Origin: Acanthosepion lycidas
Lineage: Eukaryota > Mollusca > Cephalopoda > Sepiida > Sepiidae
NCBI GenBank assembly: GCA_963932145.1
Contig: OZ010577.1
Span: forward strand, 14,175,889-14,239,888
Length of the DNA stretch: 64,000 bases
Direction of reading: 5' to 3'
In this document: positions 11,601 to 24,627 of the stretch, piece after piece
How the letters are laid out: every line of letters starts with the position of its first letter
How positions within the stretch are numbered: position 1 is the first letter of the stretch
The notes under the pieces: generated by a model
What the model saw: the letters and a program-made list of their open reading frames with translations, nothing else
The model's database searches: none
What the model was told of the DNA's origin: nothing
Program-made: the position numbers and the translations under genes

Positions 11601-14600
11601 GCCGTGCGTTCTATTTACCTTTACATTCTTTCATTTAATATATGAACAGGCAAGGGCCTCCTCTAAAACCGGCTTACAATTATTTTTCATTCGAACTCAT
11701 ACAGTGAGCGTAGCATGCAAAGGTTACGACTCACGTAACAGGGATTTCCTTGAAAAACTGTGTGGACGCAAAATGGGTGATCGCTGTATGTTTCTCTCCT
11801 GCCGTGCGTTCTATTTACCTTTACATTCTTTCATTTAACTTTATGAACATGCAAGAGGCTCCTCTAAAAGCTGCTTACAATTATTTTTCATTCGAACTCA
11901 TACAGTGAGCGTAGCATGCAAAGGTTACGACTCACGTAACAGGGATTTCCTTGAAAAACTGTGTGGACGCAAAATAGGTGATCGCTGTATGTTTCTCTCC
12001 TGCCGTGCGTTCTATTTACCTTTACATTCTTTCATTTCACTTTATGAACAGGCCAGAGCCTCGTCTAAAAGCTGCTTACTATTATTTTTTATTCGAACTC
12101 ATACAGTGAGCGTAGAATGCAAATGTTACGACTCACGTAACAGGGATTTCCTTGAAAAACTGTATGGACGCAAAATGGGTGATCGCTGTATGTTTCTGTC
12201 CTGCCGTGCGTTCTATTTACCTTTACATTCTTTCATTTAACTTTATGAACATGCAAGAGGCTCCTCTAAAACTGTTTACAATTATTTTTTATTCGAACTC
12301 ATACAGTGAGCGTAGCCTGCAAATGTTACGACTCACGTAACAGGGATTTCCTTGAAAAACTGTGTGGACGCAAAATGGGTGATCGCTGTATGTTTCTCTC
12401 CTGCCGTGCGTTCTATTTACCTTTACATTCTTTCATTTAACTTTATGAACATGGAAGAGGCTCCTCTAAAAGCTGCTTACAATTATTTTTCATTCTAACT
12501 CATACAGTCAGCGTAGCATGCAAAGGTTACGACTCACGTAACAGGGATTTCCTTGAAAAACTGTGTGGACGCAAATTAGGTGATCGCTGTATGTTTCTCT
12601 CCTGCCGTGCGTTCTATTTACCTTTACATTCTTTCATTTCACTTTATGAACAGGCAAGAGCCTCGTCTAAAAGCTGCTTACTATTATTTTTCATTCGAAC
12701 TCATACAGTGAGCGTAGAATGCAAAGGTTACGATTCATATAACAGGGATTTCCTTGAAAAACTGTATGGACGCAAAATGGGTGATCGCTGTATGTTTCTC
12801 TCCTGCCGTGCGTTCTATTTACCTTTACATTTTTTCATGTAACTTTATGAACAGGCAAGAGCCTCCTCTAAAAACTGCATACAATTATTTTTCATTCGAA
12901 CTCATACAGTGAGCGTAGAATGCAAAGGTTACGACTCACGTAACAGGGATTTCCTTGAAAAACTGTATGGACGCAAAATGGGTGATCGCTGTATGTTTCT
13001 CTCCTGCCGTGCGTTCTATTTACCTTTACATTCTTTCATGTAACTTTATGAACAGGCAAGAGCCTCCTCTAAAACCTGCTTACAATTATTTTTCATTCGA
13101 ACTCATACAGTGAGCGTAGAATGCAAAGGTTACTACTCACGTAACAGGGATTTCCTTGAAAAACTGTGTGGACGCAAAGTGGGTGGTCGCTCTATGTTTC
13201 TCTCCTGCCGTCCGTTCTATTTACCTTTACATTCTTTCATTTCACTTTATGAACAGGCAAGGGCCTCCTCTAAAACCGGCTTACAATTATTTTTCATTCG
13301 AACTCATACAGTGAGCGTAGCATGCAAAGTTTACGAATCACGTAACAGGGATTTCCTTGAAAAACTGTGTCGACGCAAAATGGGTGATCGCTGTATGTTT
13401 CTCCCCTGCCGTGCGTTCTATTTACATTTACATTCTTTCATTTCAGTTTATGAACTGTCAATAGCCTCCTCTAAAACCGGCTTACAATTATTTTTCATTC
13501 GAACTCATACACTGAGCGTAGCATGCAAAGGTTACGACTCACGTAACAGGGATTTCCTTGAAAAACTGTGTGGACGCAAAATAGGTGATCGCTGTATGTT
13601 TCTCTCCTGCCGTGCGTTCTATTTACCTTTACATTCTTTCATTTCACTTTATGAACAGGCAAGAGCCTCGTCTAAAAGCTGCTTACAATTATTTTTCATT
13701 CGAACTCATACAGTGAGCGTAGCATGCAAAGGTTACGACTCACGTAACAGGGATTTCCTTGAAAAACTGTATGGACGCAAAATAGGTGATCGTTGTATGT
13801 TTCTCTCCTGCCGTGCGTTCTATTTACCTTTACATTCTTTCATTTCACTTTATGAACAGGCCAGAGCCTCCTCTAAAAGCTGCTTACTATTATTTTTCAT
13901 TCGAACTCATACAGTGAGCGTAGAATGCAAAGGTTGCGACTCACGCAACAGGGATTTCCTTGAAAAACTGTATGGACGCAAAATGGGTGATCGCTGTATG
14001 TTTCTCTCCTGCCGTGCGTTCTATTTACCTTTACATTCTTTCACGTAACTTTATGAACAGGCAAGGGTCTCCACTAAAACCGGCTTACAATTATTTTTCA
14101 TTCGAACTCATACAGCGAGCGTAGAATGCAAAGGTTACGACTCACGTAACAGGGATTTCCTTGAAAAACTGTATGGACGCAAAATGGGTGATCGCTGTAT
14201 ATTTCTCCCCTGCCGTGCGTTCTCTTTACCTTTACATTTTTTCATGTAACTTTATGAACAGGCAAGAGCCTCCTCTAAAACCTGCTTACAATTATTGTTC
14301 ATTCGAACTCATACAGTGATCGTAGAATGCAAAGGTTACGACTCACGTAACAGGGATTTCCTTGAAAAACTGTATGGACGCAAAATGGGTGATCGCTGTA
14401 TGTTTCTCTCCTGCCGTGCGTTCTATTTACCTTTACATTCTTTAATTTAAATTTATGAACAGGCAAGGGCCTCCTCTAAAACCGGCTTACAATTATTTTT
14501 CATTCGAACTCATACAGTGAGCGTAGCATGCAAAGGATACTATTCATATAACAGGGATTTCCTTGAAAAACTGTGTGGACGCAAAATGGGTGATCGCTGT

Positions 14601-14896
14601 ATGTTTCTCTCCTGCCGTGCGTTCTATTTACCTTTACATTCTTTCATTTCACTTTATGAACAGGCAAGGGTCTCCTCTAAAACCGGCGTACAATTATTTT
14701 TCATTCGAACTCATACAGTGAGCGTAGCATACAAAGGTTACGACTCACGTAACAGGGATTTCCTTGAAAAACTGTGTGGACGCAAAATGGGTGATCGCTG
14801 TATGATTCTCTCCTGCCGTGCGTTCTATTTACCTTTACATTCTTTCATTTCACTTTATGAACAGGCAAGGGTCTCCACTAAAACCGGCTTACAATT
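8640..14896 (+). repeat. Satellite subregion with local private variants
   Basis: About 31 monomers, nearly all class A, in which several variants are concentrated: GGGTGTTCGCTG (near 9,767, 10,369, 11,173, 11,374, 11,575), GTAGAATGC (near 10,907, 12,113, 12,717, 12,917, 13,117, 13,922, 14,124, 14,330), CTGTATGGACGC (from about 9,549), AAAATAGGTG, and GCCTCGTCTAAAAGC. A 1-bp insertion lies near 8,927 (AACAAGGAATTTCC), and TTTAAATTTATG variants occur near 9,022 and 9,222. These markers are rare elsewhere in the window, which suggests local spread by short-range exchange. No other sequence type is present. Confidence 0.85.
14517..14717 (+). repeat. Reference class B monomer (201 bp)
   Basis: A class B example: the block reads GATACTATTCATATAAC instead of the class A dyad. 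The rest matches the array consensus, with AAAATGGG, TCATTTCAC (open frame), and a GGGTCTCC linker with a private CGGCGTAC variant. Class B copies are scattered through the window, singly or in short runs, and do not alternate strictly with class A. They are common at 26-41 kb and near the right edge, and nearly absent from 9.7-14 kb. Confidence 0.9.
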
Positions 14897-16701
14897 ATTT
14901 TTCATTCGAACTCATACAGTGAGCGTAGCATGCAAAGGTTACGACTCACGTAACAGGGATTTACTTGAAAAACTGTGTGGACGCAAAATGGGTGATCGCT
15001 GTATGTTTCTCCCCTGCCGTGCGTTCTATTTACCTTTACATTCTTCATTTCACTTTATGAACAGGCAAGAGCCTCCTCTAAAACCGGCTTACAATTATTT
15101 TTCATTCGAACTCTTACACTGAGCGTAGCATGCAAAGGATACTATTCATATAACTGGGATTTCCTTGAAAAACTGTGTGGACGCAAAATGGGTGATCGCT
15201 GTATGTTTCTCTCCTGCCGTGCGTTCTATTTACCTTTACATTCTTTCATTTAACTTTATGAACAGGCAAGAGGCTCCTCTAAAAGCTGCTTACAATTATT
15301 TTTCATTCGAACTCATACAGTGAGCGTAGCATGCAAAGGTTACGACTCACGTAACAGGGATTTCCTTGAAAAACAGTGTGGACGCAAAGTGGGTGATCGC
15401 TGTATGTTTCTCTCCTGCCGTGCGTTCTATTTACCTTTACATTCTTTCATTTCACTTTATGAACAGGCAAGAGCCACCTCTAAAACCGGCTTACAATTAT
15501 TTTTCATTCGAACTCATACAGTGAGCGTAGCATGCAAAGGATACTATTCATATAACAGGGATTTCCTTGAAAAATTGTGTGGACGCAAAGTGGGTGATCG
15601 CTGTATGTTTCTCTCCTGCCGTGCGTTCTATTTACCTTTACATTCTTTCATTTCACTTTATGAACAGGCAAGAGGCTCCTCTAAAAGCTGCTTACAATTA
15701 TTTTTCATTCGAACTCATACAGTGAGCGTAGCATGCAAAGGATACTATTCATATAACAGGGATTTCCTTGAAAAACTGTGTGGAAGCAAAATGGGTGATC
15801 GCTGTATGTTTCTCTCCTGCCGTCCGTTCTATTTACCTTTACATTCTTTCATTTCACTTTATGAACAGGCAAGAGCCTCCTCTAAAACAGGCTTACAATT
15901 ATTTTTCATTCGAACTCATACAGTGAGCGTAGCATGCAAAGGTTACGACTCACGTAACAGGGATTTACTTGAAAAACTGTGTGGACGCAAAGTGGGTGAT
16001 CGCTGTATGTTTCTCTCCTGCCGTGCGTTCTATTTACCTTTACATTCTTTCATTTCACTTTATGAACAGGCAAGAGCCTCCTTTAAAACCGGCTTACAAT
16101 TATTTTTCATTCGAACTCATACAGTGAGCGTAGCATGCAAAGGTTACGACTCACGTAACAGGGATTTCCTTGAAAAACTGTGTGGACGCAAAATGGGTGA
16201 TTGCTGTATGTTTCTCTCCTGCCGTGCGTTCTATTTACCTTTACATTCTTTCATTTCACTTTATGAACAGGCAAGAGCCTCCTCTAAAACCGGCTTACAA
16301 TTATTTTTCATTCGAACTCATACAGTGAGCGTAGCATGCAAAGGTTACGACTCACGTAACAGGGATTTACTTGAAAAACTGTGTGGACGCAAAGTGGGTG
16401 ATCGCTGTATGTTTCTCTCCTGCCGTGCGTTCTATTTACCTTTACATTCTTTCATTTCACTTTATGAACAGGCAAGAGCCTCCTCTAAAACCGGCTTACA
16501 ATTATTTTTCATTCGAACTCATACAGTGAGCGTAGCATGCAAAGGTTACGACTCACGTAACAGGGATTTCCTTGAAAAACTGTGTGGACGCAAAATGGGT
16601 GATCGCTGTATGTTTCTCTCCTGCCGTGCGTTCTATTTACCTTTACATTCTTTCATTTCACTTTATGAACAGGCAAGAGCCTCCTCTAAAACCGGCTTAT
16701 A
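14897..16701 (+). repeat. 9-monomer duplication, copy 1 (1,805 bp)
   Basis: Bases 14,897-16,777 match 16,702-18,582 at a spacing of 1,805 bp, with no difference seen by eye. The spacing is 9 x 201 minus 4: one monomer lacks 1 bp (TACATTCTTCATTTC, about 15,040) and one lacks 3 bp (CTTATAATTTTTC, about 16,697). Other shared markers are ATAACTGGGATT, GAAAAACAGTG, GCCACCTC, TGGAAGCAAAATG and GGTGATTGCTG. Most copies carry TCATTTCAC, so this unit holds the longest open periodic frame. Confidence 0.93.
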
Positions 16702-16702
16702 A
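15320..16702 (+). other. 460-codon periodic open frame, judged non-coding
   Basis: From GTG at 15,320 the frame stays open through almost seven monomers, because 201 bp is 67 codons and each of these copies has TCA where most others have an in-frame TAA. The period would read VSVACKGYDSRNRDFLEK and onward, with four cysteines, a hydrophobic FYLPLHSFISLYE stretch and LQLFFIRTHT. I do not call it a gene. The same frame is stopped in roughly half of all monomers, there is no ATG start or unique flank, no known family is recognised, and variants between copies mostly change the amino acid rather than silent positions. An identical frame at 17,125-18,507 lies in the duplicate copy. Confidence 0.8.
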
Positions 16703-18506
16703 TTTTTCATTCGAACTCATACAGTGAGCGTAGCATGCAAAGGTTACGACTCACGTAACAGGGATTTACTTGAAAAACTGTGTGGACGCAAAATGGGTGA
16801 TCGCTGTATGTTTCTCCCCTGCCGTGCGTTCTATTTACCTTTACATTCTTCATTTCACTTTATGAACAGGCAAGAGCCTCCTCTAAAACCGGCTTACAAT
16901 TATTTTTCATTCGAACTCTTACACTGAGCGTAGCATGCAAAGGATACTATTCATATAACTGGGATTTCCTTGAAAAACTGTGTGGACGCAAAATGGGTGA
17001 TCGCTGTATGTTTCTCTCCTGCCGTGCGTTCTATTTACCTTTACATTCTTTCATTTAACTTTATGAACAGGCAAGAGGCTCCTCTAAAAGCTGCTTACAA
17101 TTATTTTTCATTCGAACTCATACAGTGAGCGTAGCATGCAAAGGTTACGACTCACGTAACAGGGATTTCCTTGAAAAACAGTGTGGACGCAAAGTGGGTG
17201 ATCGCTGTATGTTTCTCTCCTGCCGTGCGTTCTATTTACCTTTACATTCTTTCATTTCACTTTATGAACAGGCAAGAGCCACCTCTAAAACCGGCTTACA
17301 ATTATTTTTCATTCGAACTCATACAGTGAGCGTAGCATGCAAAGGATACTATTCATATAACAGGGATTTCCTTGAAAAATTGTGTGGACGCAAAGTGGGT
17401 GATCGCTGTATGTTTCTCTCCTGCCGTGCGTTCTATTTACCTTTACATTCTTTCATTTCACTTTATGAACAGGCAAGAGGCTCCTCTAAAAGCTGCTTAC
17501 AATTATTTTTCATTCGAACTCATACAGTGAGCGTAGCATGCAAAGGATACTATTCATATAACAGGGATTTCCTTGAAAAACTGTGTGGAAGCAAAATGGG
17601 TGATCGCTGTATGTTTCTCTCCTGCCGTCCGTTCTATTTACCTTTACATTCTTTCATTTCACTTTATGAACAGGCAAGAGCCTCCTCTAAAACAGGCTTA
17701 CAATTATTTTTCATTCGAACTCATACAGTGAGCGTAGCATGCAAAGGTTACGACTCACGTAACAGGGATTTACTTGAAAAACTGTGTGGACGCAAAGTGG
17801 GTGATCGCTGTATGTTTCTCTCCTGCCGTGCGTTCTATTTACCTTTACATTCTTTCATTTCACTTTATGAACAGGCAAGAGCCTCCTTTAAAACCGGCTT
17901 ACAATTATTTTTCATTCGAACTCATACAGTGAGCGTAGCATGCAAAGGTTACGACTCACGTAACAGGGATTTCCTTGAAAAACTGTGTGGACGCAAAATG
18001 GGTGATTGCTGTATGTTTCTCTCCTGCCGTGCGTTCTATTTACCTTTACATTCTTTCATTTCACTTTATGAACAGGCAAGAGCCTCCTCTAAAACCGGCT
18101 TACAATTATTTTTCATTCGAACTCATACAGTGAGCGTAGCATGCAAAGGTTACGACTCACGTAACAGGGATTTACTTGAAAAACTGTGTGGACGCAAAGT
18201 GGGTGATCGCTGTATGTTTCTCTCCTGCCGTGCGTTCTATTTACCTTTACATTCTTTCATTTCACTTTATGAACAGGCAAGAGCCTCCTCTAAAACCGGC
18301 TTACAATTATTTTTCATTCGAACTCATACAGTGAGCGTAGCATGCAAAGGTTACGACTCACGTAACAGGGATTTCCTTGAAAAACTGTGTGGACGCAAAA
18401 TGGGTGATCGCTGTATGTTTCTCTCCTGCCGTGCGTTCTATTTACCTTTACATTCTTTCATTTCACTTTATGAACAGGCAAGAGCCTCCTCTAAAACCGG
18501 CTTATA
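16702..18506 (+). repeat. 9-monomer duplication, copy 2 (1,805 bp)
   Basis: Second copy of 14,897-16,701, directly abutting it. Homology extends 76 bp further, to 18,582, where GAAAAACTG is replaced by GAAAAAATG. The same 1-bp and 3-bp deletion monomers recur near 16,845 and 18,502. Apparent complete identity over 1.8 kb, in an array whose neighbouring monomers differ at several percent of sites, marks this as a recent event. Confidence 0.93.
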
Positions 18507-18582
18507 ATTTTTCATTCGAACTCATACAGTGAGCGTAGCATGCAAAGGTTACGACTCACGTAACAGGGATTTACTTGAAAAA

Positions 18583-21500
18583 ATGTGTGGACGCAAAGTG
18601 GGTGATCGCTGTATGTTTCTCTCCTGCCGTGCGTTCTATTTACCTTTACATTCTTTCATTTCACTTTATGAACAGGCAAGAGCCTCCTTTAAAACCGGCT
18701 TACAATTATTTTTCATTCGAACTCATACACTGAGCGTAGCATGCAAAGGTTACGACTCACGTAACGGGGATTTCCTTGAAAAACTGTGTGGACGCAAAAT
18801 GGGTGATCGCTGTATTTTTCTCTCCTGCCGTGCGTTCTATTTACCTTTACATTCTTTCATTTCACTTTATGAACAGGCAAGAGCCTCCTCTAAAACCGGC
18901 TTACAATTATTTTTCATTCGAACTCATACAGTGAGCGTAGCATGCAAAGGATACTATTCATATAACAGGGATTTCCTTGAAAAACTGTGTGGACGCAAAA
19001 TGGGTGATCGCTGTATGTTTCTCTCCTGCCGTACGTTCTATTTACCTTTACATTCTTTCATTTAACTTTATAAACCTGCAAGAGCCTCCTCTAAAAGCTG
19101 CTTACAATTATTTTTCATTCGAACTCATACAGTGAGCGTAGCATGCAAAGGTTACGACTCACGTAACAGGGATTTCCTTGAAAAAATGTGTGGACGCAAA
19201 ATGAGTGATCGCTGTATGTTTCTCTCCTGCCGTGCGTTCTATTTACCTTTACATTCTTTCATTTCACTTTATGAACAGGCAAGAGCCTCCTCTAAAACCG
19301 GCTTACAATTATTTTTCATTCGAACTCATACACTGAGCGTAGCATCCAAAGGATACTATTCATATAACAGGGATTTCCTTGAAAAACTGTGTGGACGCAA
19401 AGTGGGTGATCGCTGTATGTTTCTCTCCTGCCGTGCGTTCAATTTACCTTTACATTCTTTCATTTAACTTTATGAACAGGCAAGAGCCTCCTCTAAAACC
19501 GGCTTACAATTATTTTTCATTCGAACTCATACAGTGAGCGTAGCATGCAAAGGTTACGACTCACGTAACAGGGATTTCCTTGAAAAACTGTGTGGACGCA
19601 AAAGGGGTGATCGCTGTATGTTTCTCTCCTGCCGTGCGTTCTATTTACCTTTACATTCTTTCATTTCACTTTATGAACAGGCAAGAGCCTCCACTAAAAC
19701 CGGCTTACAATTATTTTTCATTCGAACTCATACAGTGAGCGTAGCATGCAAATGTTACGACTCACGTAACAGCGATTTACTTGAAAAACTGTGTGGACGC
19801 AAAGTGGGTGATCGCTGTATGTTTCTCTCCTGCCGTGCGTTCTATTTACCTTTACATTCTTTCATTTCACTTTATGAACAGGCAAGATCCTCCTCTAAAA
19901 CCGGCTTGCAATTATTTTTCATTCGAACTCATACAGTGAGCGTAGCATGCAAAGGTTACTATTCATATAACAGGGATTTCCTTGAAAAACTGTGTGGACG
20001 CAAAGTGGGTGATCGCTGTATGTTTCTCTCCTGACGTGCGTTCTATTTACCTTTACATTCTTTCATTTAACTTTATGAACAGGCAAGAGCCTCCTCTAAA
20101 ACCGGCTTACAATTATTTTTCATTCGAACTCATACAGTGAGCGTAGCATGCAAAGGTTACGACTCACGTAACAGGGATTTCCTTGAAAAACTGTGTGGAC
20201 GCAAAAGGGGTGATCGCTGTATGTTTCTCTCCTGCCGTGCGTTCTATTTACCTTTACATTCTTTCATTTCATTTATGAACAGGCAAGAGCCTCCTTTAAA
20301 ACCGGCTTACAATTATTTTTCATTCGAACTCATACAGTGAGCGTAGCATACAAAGGATACTATTCATATAACAGGGATTTCCGTGAAAAACTGTGTGGAC
20401 GCAAAATGGGTGATCGCTGTATGTTTCTCTCCTGCCGTGCGTTCTATTTACCTTTACATTCTTTCATTTAACTTTATGAACAGGCAAGAGCCTCCTCTAA
20501 AACCGGCTTAAAATTATTTTTCATTCGAACTCATACAGTGAGTGTAGCATGCAAAGGTTACGACTCACGTAACAGGTATTTTCTTGAAAAACTGTGTGGA
20601 CGCAAAATGAGTGATCGCTGTATGTTTCTCTCCTGCCGTGCGTTCTATTTACCTTTACATTCTTTCATTTAACTTTATGAACATGCAAGAGCCTCCTCTA
20701 AAAGCTGCTTACAATTATTTTTCATTCGAACTCATACAGTGAGCGTAGCATGCAAAGGTTACGACTCACGTAACAGGGATTTCCTTGAAAAAATGTGTGG
20801 ACGCAAAATGGGTGATCGCTGTATGTTTTTCTCCTGCCGTGCGTTCTATTTACCTTTACATTCTTTCATTTCACTTTATGAACAGGCAAGTGCCTCCTTT
20901 AAAACCGGCTTACAATTATTTTTCATTCGAACTCATACAGTGAGCGTAGCATGCAAAGGTTACGACTCACGTAACAGGGATTTCCTTGAAAAACTGTGTG
21001 GACGCAAAATGGGTGATCGCTGTATGTTTCTCTCCTGCCGTGCGTTCTGTTTACCTTTACATTCTTTCATTTAACTTTATGAACAGGCAAGAGCCTCCTC
21101 TAAAACCGGCTTACAATTATTTTTCATTCGAACTCATACAGTGAGCGTAGCATGCAAAGGTTACGACTCACGTAACAGGGATTTCCTTGAAAAACTGTGT
21201 GGACGCAAAGTGGGTGATCGCTGTATGTTTCTCTCCTGCCGTGCGTTCTATTTACCTTTACATTCTTTCATTTCACTTTATGAACAGTCAAGAGCCTCCT
21301 CTAAAACCGGCTTACAATTATTTTTCATTCGAACTCATACAGTGAGCGTAGCACGCAAAGGTTACGACTCACGTAACAGGGATTTCCTTGAAAAACTGTG
21401 TGGACGCAAAGTGGGTGATCGCTGTATGTTTCTCTCCTGCCGTGCGTTCTATTTACCTTTACATTCTTTCATTTCACTTTATGAACAGGCAAGAGCCTCC

Positions 21501-22617
21501 TCTAAAACGGGCCTACAATTATTTTTCATTCGAACTCATACAGTGAGCGTAGCATGCAAAGGTTACGAATCACGTAACAGGGATTTCCTTGAAAAACTGT
21601 GTGGACGCAAAGTGGGTGATCGCTGTATGTTTCTCTCCTGCCGTGCGTTCTATTTACCTTTACATTCTTTCATTTCACTTTATGAACAGTCAAGAGCCTC
21701 CTCTAAAGCCGGCTTACAATTATTTTTCATTCGAACTCATACAGTGAGCGTAGGAGGCAAAGGATACTATTCATATAACAGGGATTTCCTTGAAAAACTG
21801 TGTGGACGCACAATGGGTGATCGCTGTAAGTTTCTCTCCTGCCGTGCGTTCTATTTACCTTTACATTCTTTCATTACACTTTATGAACAGGCAAGAGCCT
21901 CCTCTAAAACCGGCTTACAATTATTTTTCATTCGAACTCATACAGTGAGCGTAGCATGCAAAGGTTACGACTCACGTAACAGGGATTTCCTTGAAAAACT
22001 GTGTGGACGCAAAGTGGGTGATCGCTGTATGTTTCTCTCCTGCCGTGCGTTCTATTTACCTTTACATTCTTTCATTTCACTTTATGAACAGGCAAGAGCC
22101 TCCTCTAAAGCCGGCTTACAATTATTTTTCATTCGAACTCATACAGTGAGCGTAGCATGCAAAGGTTAAGACTCACGTAACAGGGATTTCCTTGAAAATC
22201 TGTTTGGACGCACAATGGGTGATCGCTGTATGTTTCTCTCCTACCGTGCGTTCTATTTACCTTTTCATTCTTTCATTTCACTTTATGAACAGGCAAGAGC
22301 CTCCTCTAAAACCGGCTTACAATTATTTTTTTATTCGAACTCATACAGTGAGCGTAGCATGCAAAGGTTACGACTCACGTAACAGGAATTTCCTTGAAAA
22401 ACTGTGTGGACGCAAAATGGGTGATCGCTGTATGTTTCTCTCCTACCGTGCGTTCTATTTACCTTTACATTCTTTCATTTCACTTTATGAACAGGCAAGG
22501 GCCTCCTCTAAAATCTACTTACAATTATGTTTCATTCGAACTCATACAGTGAGCGTAGCATGCAAAGGTTACGACTCACGTAACAGGGATTTCCTTGAAA
22601 AAATTGTGGACGCAAAG
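18583..22617 (+). repeat. Satellite subregion, mostly class A with open-frame state
   Basis: About 20 monomers, mainly class A, many with AAAGTGGG and TCATTTCAC. Local markers are ACACTGAGCG (near 18,727 and 19,331), GCAAAAGGGGTG (near 19,602 and 20,204, 3 monomers apart), GAACAGTCAAGAG (near 21,286 and 21,687, 2 monomers apart) and AAAGCCGGC (near 21,708 and 22,110). Short indels occur near 20,270 (1 bp lost in TCATTTCATTTATG) and 22,600 (GAAAAAATTGTGG). The closely spaced shared markers show small 2-3-monomer duplications. Nothing but satellite is present. Confidence 0.85.
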
Positions 22618-23622
22618 TGGGTGATCGCTGTATGTTTCTCTCCTGCCGTGCGTTCTATTTACCTTTACATTCTTTCATTTAACGTTATGAACAGGCAAGA
22701 GCCTCCTCTAAAACCGGCTTACAATTATTTTTCATTCGAACTCATACAGTGAGCGTAGCATGCAAAGGATACTATTCATATAACAGGGATTTCCTTGAAA
22801 AACTGTGTGGACGCAAAGTGGGTGATCGCTGTATGTTTGTCTCCTGCCGTGCGTTCTATTTACCTTTACATTCTTTCATTTAACGTTATGAACAGGCAAG
22901 AGCCTCCTCTAAAACCGGCTTACAATTATTTTTCATTCGAACTCATACAGTGAGCGTAGCATGCAAAGGATACTATTCATATAAAAGGGATTTCCTTGAA
23001 AAACTGTGTGGACGCAAAATGGGTGATCGCTGTATGTTTCTCTCCTACCGTGCGTTCTATTTACCTTTACATTCTTTCATTTCACTTTATGAACAGGCAA
23101 GGGCCTCCTCTAAAAGCTGATTACAATTATTTTTCATTCGAACTCATACAGTGAGCGTAGCATGCAAAGGTTACGACTCACGTAACAGGGATTTCCTTGA
23201 AAAACTGTGTGGACGCAAAGTGGGTGATCGCTGTATGTTTCTCTCCTGCCGTGCGTTCTATTTACCTTTACATTCTTTCATTTAACATTATGAACAGGCA
23301 AGAGCCTCCTCTAAAAGCTGCTTACAATTATTTTTCATTCGAACTCATACAGTGAGCGTAGCATGCAAAGGTTACGACTAACGTAACAGGGATTTCCTTG
23401 AAAAACTGTGTGGACGCAAAATGGGTGATCGCTGTATGTTTCTCTCCTGCCGTGCGTTCTATTTACCTTTACATTCTTTCATTTAACTTTATGAACAGGC
23501 AAGAGACTCCTCTAAAAGCTGCTTACAATTATTTTTCATTCGAACACATACAGTGAGCGTAGCATGCAACGGTTACGACTCACGTAACAGGGATTTCCAT
23601 GAAAAACTGTGTGGACGCAAAA
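22618..23622 (+). repeat. 5-monomer duplication I, copy 1 (1,005 bp)
   Basis: Bases 22,618-23,685 match 23,623-24,690 at a spacing of 1,005 bp (5 x 201), with no difference seen. Markers are TTTAACGTTATG, GTATGTTTGTCTCC (about 22,832), ATATAAAAGGG, GCTGATTACAA, TTTAACATTATG, GACTAACGTAAC, CGAACACATAC and TTTCCATGAAAAAC. The match breaks on the left at 22,617 (G against A). Confidence 0.92.
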
Positions 23623-24627
23623 TGGGTGATCGCTGTATGTTTCTCTCCTGCCGTGCGTTCTATTTACCTTTACATTCTTTCATTTAACGTTATGAACAGG
23701 CAAGAGCCTCCTCTAAAACCGGCTTACAATTATTTTTCATTCGAACTCATACAGTGAGCGTAGCATGCAAAGGATACTATTCATATAACAGGGATTTCCT
23801 TGAAAAACTGTGTGGACGCAAAGTGGGTGATCGCTGTATGTTTGTCTCCTGCCGTGCGTTCTATTTACCTTTACATTCTTTCATTTAACGTTATGAACAG
23901 GCAAGAGCCTCCTCTAAAACCGGCTTACAATTATTTTTCATTCGAACTCATACAGTGAGCGTAGCATGCAAAGGATACTATTCATATAAAAGGGATTTCC
24001 TTGAAAAACTGTGTGGACGCAAAATGGGTGATCGCTGTATGTTTCTCTCCTACCGTGCGTTCTATTTACCTTTACATTCTTTCATTTCACTTTATGAACA
24101 GGCAAGGGCCTCCTCTAAAAGCTGATTACAATTATTTTTCATTCGAACTCATACAGTGAGCGTAGCATGCAAAGGTTACGACTCACGTAACAGGGATTTC
24201 CTTGAAAAACTGTGTGGACGCAAAGTGGGTGATCGCTGTATGTTTCTCTCCTGCCGTGCGTTCTATTTACCTTTACATTCTTTCATTTAACATTATGAAC
24301 AGGCAAGAGCCTCCTCTAAAAGCTGCTTACAATTATTTTTCATTCGAACTCATACAGTGAGCGTAGCATGCAAAGGTTACGACTAACGTAACAGGGATTT
24401 CCTTGAAAAACTGTGTGGACGCAAAATGGGTGATCGCTGTATGTTTCTCTCCTGCCGTGCGTTCTATTTACCTTTACATTCTTTCATTTAACTTTATGAA
24501 CAGGCAAGAGACTCCTCTAAAAGCTGCTTACAATTATTTTTCATTCGAACACATACAGTGAGCGTAGCATGCAACGGTTACGACTCACGTAACAGGGATT
24601 TCCATGAAAAACTGTGTGGACGCAAAA
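23623..24627 (+). repeat. 5-monomer duplication I, copy 2 (1,005 bp)
   Basis: Second copy of 22,618-23,622, directly abutting it, with homology running to 24,690. The match ends where TCATTTCACTTT replaces TCATTTAACGTT. All private markers of copy 1 recur 1,005 bp downstream. Confidence 0.92.
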
